Below are positions 9,709-18,400 of a stretch of DNA of 64,000 nucleotides, in pieces (position 1 is the first letter of the stretch; each line of letters starts with the position of its first letter). The DNA lies in contig CAYREV010000005.1 of NCBI GenBank assembly GCA_964423345.1, positions 1 through 64,000 on the forward strand. The letters are read 5' to 3'. The position numbers were made by a program, and so were the translations under genes. This DNA is from CAYREV01 sp964423345 (GTDB lineage Bacteria; Bacteroidota; Rhodothermia; Balneolales; Balneolaceae). The notes beneath the pieces are model-generated. The model saw only the letters and a list, made by a program, of their open reading frames with translations, had not been told where the DNA came from and ran no database searches.

Positions 9709-9730
9709 CATTCAATTAAATTATTGAATG
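9709..9730. promoter_or_regulatory. Palindromic operator between lipoprotein and ArsR-rhodanese genes
   Basis: A perfect inverted repeat, CATTCAAT-TAAATT-ATTGAATG (8-base arms, 6-base spacer), lies in the divergent intergenic region 53 bases before the ArsR start. ArsR-family regulators typically bind AT-rich palindromes of about this size near their own promoter. I infer that it is the operator of the adjacent ArsR-rhodanese protein and may control both directions. Confidence 0.65.
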
Positions 9731-9782
9731 TTATAATGTTATTGTGTATTTTACCACTCGTTAATCTAAAAACACCTCAATT

Positions 9783-10439
9783 ATGGATGTCAGAGATTTT
9801 AAAAACAGGATATATACGGAACTGGCAACGGTAACAAAGGCCCTGGCGAACCCCAACCGGCTTGAAATTATCGAATTGTTGGCCCAGGGCCCCTGCTCGG
9901 TCGAATATATTGCGGAACATACCCGGCTCAGTATCGCCAATGCCTCCCAGCACCTGCAGGTCTTAAAGAAAGCGCGCCTGGCAAAAGCAGAAAAAAGAGG
10001 GAAATACAGTGACTATACCCTGACAAACGCCCGGGTTTATGAGGTATGGGCCTCGTTGAGGGAACTGGGATTTTCCCAAAATGCGGAAGTCAATCGTTTG
10101 ATACGGGATTTTCGTAATGATCGCCAAAGCCTGGAAACCGTATCGCCGGAAGAGCTGCAAAAGCGCATTGAAAACAACGAAGTGCTGGTATTGGACGTAC
10201 GCCCCAAAAAGGAATATGAGGAGGGCCACATTCCCGGGGCTCTTTCCATTCCAAGCGGACAACTGGAAGAACGCATTAAAGACCTCCCTCAAGACAAACA
10301 GATTGTTGCCTATTGCCGGGGTCCCTTGTGTGCGATGGCCGATGACGCGGTAGAACTGCTCAGCCGGCACGGCTTCGATTCAAAAAGGCTGAATGAAGGT
10401 TATCCGGACTGGATGCTGCAGAATTTACCCGTTGAATAA
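9783..10439 (+). CDS. ArsR-family regulator fused to a rhodanese domain
   Basis: A 218-residue cytosolic fusion. Residues 10-95 form an ArsR winged helix (NPNRLEIIELLAQGPCSVEYIAEHT...NASQHLQVLKKARL). Residues 118-216 form a rhodanese domain with the entry motif VLDVRPKKEYEEGHIPGA and active-site loop YCRGPLC, in which Cys178 is the expected persulfide-forming residue and Cys183 a second thiol. ArsR-rhodanese proteins are thought to sense sulfane sulfur, thiols or metals. It heads a run of four same-strand genes (Met-rich protein, SHOCT protein, hydroxylase) and faces a cupredoxin-like lipoprotein across a palindrome at 9709-9730, suggesting metal- or sulfur-responsive control. The effector is inferred. 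Confidence 0.9.
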   Translation: MDVRDFKNRIYTELATVTKALANPNRLEIIELLAQGPCSVEYIAEHTRLSIANASQHLQVLKKARLAKAEKRGKYSDYTLTNARVYEVWASLRELGFSQNAEVNRLIRDFRNDRQSLETVSPEELQKRIENNEVLVLDVRPKKEYEEGHIPGALSIPSGQLEERIKDLPQDKQIVAYCRGPLCAMADDAVELLSRHGFDSKRLNEGYPDWMLQNLPVE

Positions 10440-10496
10440 CTCAACTGCCGAAAATCACAGAAGCAATCTCCCAATGAAAACAAAAAGGTCAAAATT

Positions 10497-10865
10497 ATGA
10501 AACACTTAACACTCATAGTATCACTTCTCTTCCTTATAACCGGTATGGGCCTGGCCCAGCAACAGGGTGGTATGGAAGAAAAGAAACAGCAGATGCACGA
10601 AATGATGCAGGATTCCACCATGCGCACTATGATGATGAACCACATGGCAAAAAATCCTCAGATGCGCCGGCAGATGATGAAGCATATGATGCAAAACATG
10701 TCAATGGACGGCAAGATGATGCATGGGAAAATGCAGAAAATGATGAATAACCCGGAAATGAAAGAGCGCATGCAAAAACACATGAACATGATGCAGTCCA
10801 TGATGGAAGGCGAAGAGATGGATCACTCCGGGATGAAGAACCATAAACAACATCACAACCGATAA
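10497..10865 (+). CDS. Exported methionine-rich protein, probable metal binder
   Basis: A 122-residue protein with a clean signal peptide (residues 1-20, cleavage after GLAQ). A mature region follows in which roughly a quarter of residues are Met, plus many His, for example MMMNHMA, MKHMMQNMSMDGKMMHGKM and a His-rich tail ending KQHHNR. Met/His clusters of this kind bind Cu(I)/Cu(II) or silver in periplasmic copper-resistance proteins. No named family is certain. It sits 57 bases after the ArsR-rhodanese gene and 8 bases before the SHOCT gene, so it is very probably in one operon under that regulator. Copper binding is an inference from composition. Confidence 0.78.
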   Translation: MKHLTLIVSLLFLITGMGLAQQQGGMEEKKQQMHEMMQDSTMRTMMMNHMAKNPQMRRQMMKHMMQNMSMDGKMMHGKMQKMMNNPEMKERMQKHMNMMQSMMEGEEMDHSGMKNHKQHHNR

Positions 10866-10873
10866 AAACTACG

Positions 10874-11158
10874 GTGATCATTATGATGAGCATGAGCTCC
10901 CTGTTTCTACAAATGAATGCACCCCATCACATGATGGATGGCTGGGGCGGAGGTATCGGTATGGGACTGATGGTTTTTTTCTGGCTGTTGGTCCTCTCTT
11001 TGATTGTGACGCTGATCTGGTTTCTGATTCGGAAAGGCAAGGAATCTTCTTCCGAAAATTCCGGTGAATCCTCCCTGGAAATACTGAAAAAGCGATATGC
11101 CCGCGGCGAGATAGATGAAGAAGAGTATCGCCGGATGAAGAAAGAGATCATCGATTAA
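10874..11158 (+). CDS. SHOCT-domain small membrane protein
   Basis: A protein of up to 94 residues. A His/Met-containing segment (APHHMMDGWGGG) is followed by one strong membrane helix (about residues 30-52). A charged linker and a C-terminal SHOCT motif (LEILKKRYARGEIDEEEYRRMKKEI, residues about 68-93) complete it. SHOCT domains are short C-terminal oligomerisation modules. Possible starts are GTG 10874, ATG 10883 or ATG 10886; the first leaves an 8-base gap from the Met-rich gene. Similar His-Met plus TM plus SHOCT proteins commonly accompany copper-related genes, which fits the context here. Confidence 0.8.
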   Translation: MIIMMSMSSLFLQMNAPHHMMDGWGGGIGMGLMVFFWLLVLSLIVTLIWFLIRKGKESSSENSGESSLEILKKRYARGEIDEEEYRRMKKEIID

Positions 11159-11193
11159 GTAATAAGCTTTAAATTAATAACTCCTTTCTCACC

Positions 11194-12024
11194 ATGGAAT
11201 CACTTTTTCAGCAGCTGCAAGAAACCCAGGTCATACTCATGGGTGTCGGACTTATCCTGTTGTTTATGTGGGAAAGTGTACAGCCGTTTTATGCCTGGTT
11301 TAATAATAACTCTATTAAAATCCGCGGTGTCCACGCATTTCGAAATTTGGTGATCGGCGCAATTAATTCGCTGCTCGTCAGCGTGGTCTTTGTCGGCTTA
11401 TGGCTGCTTGCTTCACTATGGGCAGAAGAGCATGGATTCGGAATCCTGCACTGGCTTTCCTCATCCTTTCAATTACCTCTATGGGTCCACGGGCTTGGAG
11501 CCATACTGCTGCTGGATTTTTGGATGTATGCCTGGCACCGGATCAATCACGAGATCCCCTTTTTCTGGCGTTTCCACCGGGTGCATCACTCCGATCCCGA
11601 AATGGATGTAACCACCGCCAGTCGTTTTCACCTGGGCGAGATCTTCTTCTCCTCCCTGTTCAGGATCCCGTTGATTGCACTCTTCGGGGTATACCTCTGG
11701 GAGCTCGTCCTTTATGAAACCATCATGTTTACTGTCGTTCAGTTTCATCACGCCAATATCGGCCTGCCGAAAAACATCGACCGCATCCTGCGGGCACTCA
11801 TCGTTACCCCCAATATGCACCGGGTACATCACTCCCGGTGGCAGCCCGAAACCGACTCCAATTACAGCTCGCTGTTTTCTTTCTGGGACCGCCTGGCTAA
11901 AACATTCCGCCTAAATCCCAAACCTGAAAATATTGAGATCGGACTGGATGAATTTGACCGGGAGGAAGACCAGACCATAAAGGGCATGATGAAAACCCCA
12001 CTGTCGGATAACCCTCCCGATTAG
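11194..12024 (+). CDS. Sterol desaturase/fatty acid hydroxylase family membrane enzyme
   Basis: A 276-residue membrane protein with helices near residues 10-28, 50-72, 85-110 and 155-180. It has the di-iron histidine clusters of the fatty acid hydroxylase superfamily: HRINH (about 116), HRVHHS (about 130), HH (about 188) and HRVHHSR (about 208). Such enzymes use O2 and two irons to hydroxylate or desaturate lipids, sterols or carotenoids. The substrate cannot be told from sequence. It lies 35 bases after the SHOCT gene on the same strand, so it may be the last gene of the ArsR-rhodanese operon. It converges with the second mddA-like gene. Confidence 0.88.
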   Translation: MESLFQQLQETQVILMGVGLILLFMWESVQPFYAWFNNNSIKIRGVHAFRNLVIGAINSLLVSVVFVGLWLLASLWAEEHGFGILHWLSSSFQLPLWVHGLGAILLLDFWMYAWHRINHEIPFFWRFHRVHHSDPEMDVTTASRFHLGEIFFSSLFRIPLIALFGVYLWELVLYETIMFTVVQFHHANIGLPKNIDRILRALIVTPNMHRVHHSRWQPETDSNYSSLFSFWDRLAKTFRLNPKPENIEIGLDEFDREEDQTIKGMMKTPLSDNPPD

Positions 12025-12052
12025 TCTCTTAATTTGAGTCAAACCCAAAGGA

Positions 12053-12787
12053 TTAACGCTTCTTTCGGAAAGGAATCAGCATGCCGACCCGTTTCCGATA
12101 CTCCCGGTATCTCTCCCCGTAATAACGGATCAGATCCCGCTCCTCAAACCATATACCAATGAGTATATAACCGGTAGTGGCCGACGAAAAGACCAGATGG
12201 CCCAGCGTCATGTGGGGCGTGGCCCAGAAGGCGATTACAAAGCCCAGCATAATGGGATGGCGGACATACTTATACAGGCCGGGCTCCTGGAATTCAAGGG
12301 GAGTATATTCCCGTCCTTTCAGATACAGCCAGACCTGCCGCAATCCGAACAGATCGAAATGGTTTATCATAAAGGTGGCTAACAACACGAGGAACCAGCC
12401 CAGCCAAAACAGAACCGTAAGAACCGTCGCCCATCCCCCTTCTGCATGCCAAATCACATCCGGAAGCGGCTGCCACTGCCAGAACAGCAGAAGCAGGATC
12501 AGGCTGCTGAACAACACATAGGTGCTCCGTTCAACCTGGGAAGGCACAATCCTGGTCCACCATTTCTTAAAGCCGGGTCGCGCCATGACCGAATGCTGCA
12601 CGGCGAACAGGCCCAGCAGCAGTCCATTGATTACCAGCGCCTGCCACAATGTGGCTGCTTCCGGTCCGCTGTTGATCGTTTTGGGCACCCCAAAATCACC
12701 GACAAAAGCGATGGCGTAGAGAAAAGAGCCCAGGAAAATTAAATAAGCGACTGTGCCGTAGATGAAAGAAAGTATGCGTCCTGCCAT
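12053..12787 (-). CDS. mddA: MddA/NnrU-like membrane methyltransferase, copy 2
   Basis: A 244-residue polytopic membrane protein, closely similar throughout to the product of 3686-4447. Shared blocks include SFLYAI-FVGDFGVPKTI, MARPGFKKWWT, VERSTYVLFSS, YKYVRHPIMLGFVIAFWATP and FEERDLI. It fits the methanethiol S-methyltransferase family, which makes dimethyl sulfide from methanethiol using SAM. The ATG at 12787 is preferred because an AAGGTG ribosome site precedes it and the copies then align from GRIL onward. GTG 12796 is an alternative. It is convergent with the hydroxylase gene and follows the TPR gene on the same strand with a gap of about 37 bases, so it may be the distal gene of a pair. 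Confidence 0.78.
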   Translation of the reverse strand: MAGRILSFIYGTVAYLIFLGSFLYAIAFVGDFGVPKTINSGPEAATLWQALVINGLLLGLFAVQHSVMARPGFKKWWTRIVPSQVERSTYVLFSSLILLLLFWQWQPLPDVIWHAEGGWATVLTVLFWLGWFLVLLATFMINHFDLFGLRQVWLYLKGREYTPLEFQEPGLYKYVRHPIMLGFVIAFWATPHMTLGHLVFSSATTGYILIGIWFEERDLIRYYGERYREYRKRVGMLIPFRKKR

Positions 12788-12823
12788 AATAATCACCTTG
12801 TTATTTAGAGTTATTAAATTTTG

Positions 12824-14437
12824 TTATTCTCCGCCTAAAAAATCTTGAGCTTCGCGGATGTCGTCACGATTCGAGTCCTGTGCATTGGCCAACAACCTCT
12901 CATAATATTTCTGAGCCGCTTGCTTTTTACCGGCGGCTTTGGCTGCCCTCGCGGCACCCAGTAGTGTGTTATAGCGTTCGGGCCAGATCCCATCGGATGC
13001 CTCATATGCTTCAAGGGCCTCTGCGGGACGGTCGAGTTTCATGAGTAGATTTCCCAAAGCCTCTTTAGGCGGCAACAGGGCTCCGGGTGTTACCGGGTGC
13101 TTTTCGGCCTTCTCCTCCAGATCGGCAGCCGATCGCATCAAATCCACCGCCTTTTTATTTTCATCTTGCGCATGAGCTATCCAGCCGGCCAGTATGCGAC
13201 GGTCTATTTCAATGTAGGTGGCCATATCGTCAGCGCCCCTGGCCTTTGCACCATTTCGGAGCTCCCCGATCTTTCGCTCAGCCTTAATTGCAGTGCCAAT
13301 ATCACCGCTGTGGACGCCTCCCAGGCCGCGCGCAAACCACGCCAGGGCCTCCGGCCAGGGCGAGGCATCCCATGGCAGGTAGTCCGGGGTTCGGGGCTCT
13401 ATGGCTGAAGCCCGCTGCCAGTCTTTCAGCTCGACGGCGAGCCGGGCCGGTATCGCCGCAACGTGATAGGCACTGACAAAGGAAGCCTGAAATCGATTAT
13501 CCATGTCCAGGACTCTCCGGTAGGCTTCCTCGGCCTTTCCGGATTCACCCCGCTGCAGATGAGCATAAACCAGATAATCTATGGCATGGAGAAAGTGATG
13601 AGACACAGCTCCCCCAACCGGGTGTTTGAGCGCGGCTTTCTCCGATTTCAGATTCCAGTTAATGACTTCGGACCATTCGCCCAGGCGCACATAAATGTGA
13701 GTGGGCATGTGCAGGGCGTGGGGAACTGCCGGGGCGATCTTTCCATAGGCCTCCACGATGTCCAGCGCATTTTCGGCACGTCCATCCACGTCGGTCGCAT
13801 GTATAGTGTAGTGTATCCCCCCGGGATGCGAGGGAAACTGTTCGTAAACCCCCCGCAGAATTGCCTCGGCCTCATCATGAAGGGGGGGCCGGTTATCGGT
13901 ACGCTGCGCGAGCGCCAGACGCGTCAATCCATATAAGGCTGCGATATCCGCGTCGTCGGAATAGGCTTCATAAGCGGCTTCCACCGCATCGGCCCAACGC
14001 CGGATGCGTGTCCAAAAATCTGCCGTCCCGGGCTCCCGGAAAAAAGCTGCCGTCGATTCAACAAGAAGTTTTTCCCGTTCCGATTCGACCAGTTTGCGGG
14101 CTTTGCTGCTAAGCTGCCGGCCCGTTTGGAGCTCTTCTGCACTTGGACGGGTACCCCAAAGCGGTTGAAACAGCGTCGTGGCAACGCCCCAATAACCCAT
14201 AGCACATTCCGGATCGGTTTTGGTTATCTCCTTGAAGTCGCCTCGCGCCGTCGCGTACATCATATTATGCAACATGGCCAGGGCACGATTGAAATCGGCC
14301 TGTACCTCCTCGCCGCAGTTGACATCAAAATCAACATACCCATACTGCTGGGATTGGGCATTCGACGGATAAAAGGGAAGGACAAGAAAAGCTATCGTAA
14401 GACAAAATAACGAAGAGAAATATTGATAATTATTCAT
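12824..14437 (-). CDS. Exported TPR-repeat protein
   Basis: A protein of about 537 residues with a signal peptide (residues 1-27, cleavage near SNAQS). It is followed almost entirely by helical repeats. TPR-like units include NRALAMLHNMMYATARGDF, DEAEAILRGVYEQFPSHP, GKAEEAYRRVLDMD and EALEAYEASDGIWPERYN. The conserved segments HPGGIHYTIHATD and HALHMPTHIYVRLGEW are typical of a widespread uncharacterised family of periplasmic tetratricopeptide proteins. Those His-rich patches hint at a metal site but are unproven. The ATG at 14437 is chosen over 14449 because it directly begins the hydrophobic leader. Role: probably a periplasmic scaffold; partner unknown. Confidence 0.8.
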   Translation of the reverse strand: MNNYQYFSSLFCLTIAFLVLPFYPSNAQSQQYGYVDFDVNCGEEVQADFNRALAMLHNMMYATARGDFKEITKTDPECAMGYWGVATTLFQPLWGTRPSAEELQTGRQLSSKARKLVESEREKLLVESTAAFFREPGTADFWTRIRRWADAVEAAYEAYSDDADIAALYGLTRLALAQRTDNRPPLHDEAEAILRGVYEQFPSHPGGIHYTIHATDVDGRAENALDIVEAYGKIAPAVPHALHMPTHIYVRLGEWSEVINWNLKSEKAALKHPVGGAVSHHFLHAIDYLVYAHLQRGESGKAEEAYRRVLDMDNRFQASFVSAYHVAAIPARLAVELKDWQRASAIEPRTPDYLPWDASPWPEALAWFARGLGGVHSGDIGTAIKAERKIGELRNGAKARGADDMATYIEIDRRILAGWIAHAQDENKKAVDLMRSAADLEEKAEKHPVTPGALLPPKEALGNLLMKLDRPAEALEAYEASDGIWPERYNTLLGAARAAKAAGKKQAAQKYYERLLANAQDSNRDDIREAQDFLGGE

Positions 14438-14528
14438 ATTGAACTCCATGGTGTTTCCGATTAGGTGAAAAATTATTCTGCAACCCGGCGGCCATCCCTA
14501 TACACGCCTGCCTGAAAAGCGGCCCGCC

Positions 14529-15314
14529 TTATGCTTTCCGGCCCGTCAAAACAATGGTATGAGCTCCCAGCCCTTTTGCGGCTTTACGGGTGCTTTCATT
14601 GCTGCTGCGCCCAAAGTAGTCCAGCCGGTCGATAACACTCACATTTTCAAAACCGGCCGAACGGATCAGGTCCAGGTACACTTCCACCGGCTCGGCGCCA
14701 ACGATACACTCGGCCCAGAGCTGCGGATTCGCTTTGGACTTCCCGGATACCGGTTTTGACAGTACAATGTCCGATATCTGTATATGTCCCCCGTGCCTGA
14801 GAATGCGATAGATCTCTTCAAAAGCTTTTTTCTTGTCAGGCACCAGGTTGATTACTCCGTTGCTGCTAACCACATCGGCCGTTGCGTCCTCCAGTGGAAT
14901 TTCGTCGGCCCGGCCTTCGAGGATGCGAATATGATCTGCGCCCGCTTTTTCGATGCTTTCCCGGGCTTTCTCAATCATAGCCGGAGTAATATCAATACCG
15001 ATTATCCGACCTTCCGGTCCGGCCTTAAGCGCTGCAATGAGTGCATCCACACCGGAACCGGATCCGATATCTACAACCGTATCTCCCGGGCTGATTACAT
15101 CGGCCAGGAAGGGATACCCCACCCCGGCAAACGGTTCAATGGAAGAGGGCGGAATAGCATCCAGCTCTTCCTCGGGATATCCGAGATGCAGACAAGAAAT
15201 GCGGCCGGTGGGAAAATGAAATTCCTTGTTCGGACAGGCGGCAACTTCCTCATACATTTCCTGTACCGCTGTCTTTACCTGTTGCTCATCCAAATCAGCT
15301 GTTGAAGTCTTCAT
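14529..15314 (-). CDS. ArsM-like SAM-dependent methyltransferase lacking conserved arsenic-site cysteines
   Basis: A 261-residue class I methyltransferase. The SAM-binding GxGxG motif is VVDIGSGSGVDALIA. Acidic motif II reads IIGIDITPAMIEKAR, and the region DVVSSNGVINLVPDKKKAF matches the arsenite methyltransferase (ArsM) signature SNCVINLSPDK except that Cys is Gly. The usual GCGNP segment reads GVGYP here, so a second Cys is missing. Only the late CIVGAEP Cys and an early Cys at about residue 41 remain. Substrate may therefore not be arsenic. It lies downstream of the BTAD-AAA regulator on the same strand (gap about 180 bases), which may control it. Confidence 0.82.
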   Translation of the reverse strand: MKTSTADLDEQQVKTAVQEMYEEVAACPNKEFHFPTGRISCLHLGYPEEELDAIPPSSIEPFAGVGYPFLADVISPGDTVVDIGSGSGVDALIAALKAGPEGRIIGIDITPAMIEKARESIEKAGADHIRILEGRADEIPLEDATADVVSSNGVINLVPDKKKAFEEIYRILRHGGHIQISDIVLSKPVSGKSKANPQLWAECIVGAEPVEVYLDLIRSAGFENVSVIDRLDYFGRSSNESTRKAAKGLGAHTIVLTGRKA

Positions 15315-15491
15315 GATATCTCCACGGTTTATTGCGGGTTCTTGTTTTCATCCGCAATGTAACAGCTGGCTCTTCTCCCGATCTTCCGTTTTTCTTCCGG
15401 TCCTGCCTATCGGGTTATTTGTTAATAGTTGTCGGTTATTCGGGAGAGCTACCGAGAGCTGATAACTGATTGCACCAAAAACGAATACCGA

Positions 15492-18400
15492 TCAGCTGAT
15501 AACCAGCTTGTCCTGCTGCTCAACCATACGATCCAGATAGTGGGCTACGGGAGAGTGAGCCGTTTCCGGGACAGCTTCTTCCAGAATCTGATAGGATTTG
15601 CGTATACATTCTTCGGCACGATTTTGCTGATCCTCGGTAATACAGAGACTCGATTCGATCATTGTGGCAATCGCTTTTCCGATAGGATTGTCGGTTTTTT
15701 CGGCAAGCCCTGATACGGCCTCTCCACATTTCCGTGCATTGCCGATCTCTCCTATATGCAGGTAGTAGTAGGCCATCCAGGGATAAAGTTCCAAGGCACA
15801 GGCAGCACATGCTCCTTTTTCGTCCAGCAGCTCTTCACTTTTTTTGACCATTTCACGGGCTTGCTCTACGTCTCCGGATTCAATCCTGTTCCAGATACCG
15901 ACCCCGTAAAGACGCTGCAGGCAGTGATCCCGCACGGCAGCCTGGCGGGCATAAGCAAGGCCGTCCCGTATGGCTTGCCATCCAAGCTCTCCGGCGCCCA
16001 TCAGGGTATGGAGCACGCTTTTTCGGGCCAGGGAATAGGCCATTCCGGCAGGCGAGCCTACCTGTTCGTGGAGCTCAAGACTTTCAGCCAGCTCTTCGAC
16101 AGCCCGGTGACGGTGTCCCCGCCACAGATGCATGGTGCCGAGTGCATAGTGACATACGGCGACACAGCGCAAATCACCCATTTCAGAAGCCTGCTCGGCT
16201 ATCTGCTCCATGAATGAACGCGCACGCTTCAGCGGCTGATCACCCGACACGTGATACTCCCACAGGCAAAGGTGAGCATCTGTAGCAACCACGACTTCCG
16301 GCGACCAGCCGTGGTAATGCCGGTCCATTTCGTATTTCAAGCCCTCTTCCCAGCGGCCGAGCGGCAGGCAGGTCATCGCCAGTATTTCACGCGCCTGTGA
16401 AGCTTCCACCTTGGCATCCACTTTTTCAGCCTGCTGAAGAGCCTTTTTGGCAACGTCGTAGGCCTCCTCAAGTTTGTTCAAATGCCACAATTGAAGGGCT
16501 TTTGTTATCAGTACCCGGGCCCCGGAGCGGACGTCCTCTCCGACAAGATTGAAAGCTTTATCCAGGTATTTTTCCGAACGGTCAATTTCAGTGCGGAATA
16601 TGGCAACCACAGCCATCTTGCGATACAACTCAACCAGGCCCCCTTTCTCCGAACCCTTTTCCGCAAGTGAAATCGCATCCTCATAAGCATCATAGCTCAT
16701 CTCAAGCTTTCCACAGGCACGGTATACGTCGCCGATTCGTTCTAAAATTTCCCTTTTCAGTTTTTCTCCTTCACTGCTTTCAACCTTATCGAGTACTTCA
16801 CACGCCTCGCCATACCGCTGAAGGGCATCATCATGGGCATACGCACTCTCGGCTCGCTCTCCTGCCCGTATCAAAAACTGTGCTCCCTTGAGCAGATCCC
16901 CGGCTCCCAGGTAATGCCAGGCTATCTGTTCTACCGGCAAGTCTCCAGAATCCGCCCACACCTCCAATATTCTGTCGGCTATCTGCCGGTGCAGAACCTT
17001 GCGGCGCGCCTGGGAAATGGAAGAATAAATGGTTTCCTGAACAAGGGCATGCCGGAAGGAATAATCCAGCCCTTGCTCTTCAAGCAGCCGCGCGCCGATA
17101 ACCTCTTCAAGAGCCTTGAAAAGCTCCTGGCTTTCGTCCTGACTATTTCCGCTCCAGATATACGCCAGAAGTTCATACGGAACCCGGCGGCCGATCACTG
17201 CAGCTATATATAAAAGATGATGTGCCGGGGGAGAAAGGTTTTCAAGTTTTTGATCGACCAGGTGACGCAGGGAAGAAGGAATGTTTTTTAAAACGGGAGA
17301 ACCCGGCAGTGTTCCCAATACGTCGTCCTCTTGTGGCAAGTCGCGGTTCTCCATATCTCTGTAATGCCGCAGCAGTTCGAGAGCATAAAAGGGATTCCCT
17401 TCGGAAAGCTGATAAATATGCCTCGTGGTATCTGCTCCTATGATCGAGTTCCCGGCATGTTGCTGAAGCAAAGCTACATGCTCCTCATAGGTAAGGGGAG
17501 CAAGTTCGATCATCTCCATCAAAGACTCCTCCATACCTTTGATAAATTTCGGTACCGGCTCTCCTTCTTCTTTTCTTATGGTGGCGACAATGAGGACAGG
17601 CAGTCGCTCCAGATGCCGAATCAAATAGGAGAAAAGTTCCCGGCTTCCGCGGTCGGCCGCATGAAGATCCTCCAGTATTACAACACAGGCTTCCTCTTGC
17701 GCAAGAGTTGAGAAAAATTGCTGCACCCGGGCAAAAAGATAGCCTTTAGCCGCGAGCTTGTCGGCATGAGGAGCAGGGGTCCCCTCGCCGGCGAAAGCCG
17801 GAACTAGACGTCCGATTTCTACGGGAAGCTCCTCCTGCAGCTCGGGCTTTCTGCGTAAAACATCGTCAAACACTTCAATAAAAGGACCGTATGCCACATT
17901 GCCCGACACCTCGCCACTTCGTCCCAGAAAGAAAGGAATATCCCTGCGCCGGCTTCGCAGGATGAGTTCCCGTATCAAGCGTGTTTTACCGATGCCGGCT
18001 TCCCCGCTTATAACAAGTCCGCCCCCGCGGCCACTTGAGAGGTCATCAAGGAAGTGTTTTATGGTAGTACACTCTTTGACACGACCAATAACAGGCGGGG
18101 CAGATCCTGAAAACAAGGTTGATCGGCCCCGTGCCTTTTTTTCCACTTCAAGCTCGCCTTCCCGAATGTCATCCAAAAGCTTAATGGTTTCGGTCGAGGG
18201 ATCCATACCCAGCTCTTTGCCCAGCGTCTCTCGGCATATCTCATATTGATGAAAAGCGCGTGTCGCCTGACCTTTCCTGGCAAATACTCGCATAAGTCCT
18301 CGATGCGCTGTCTCAAGGGTGGGTTCTTCTGCAAGAGCCAGCCTCAGCATTTCAGCTGCATCAGACAGCTCTCCCTCTTTCTCGTATTGCCCGGCCAGTG

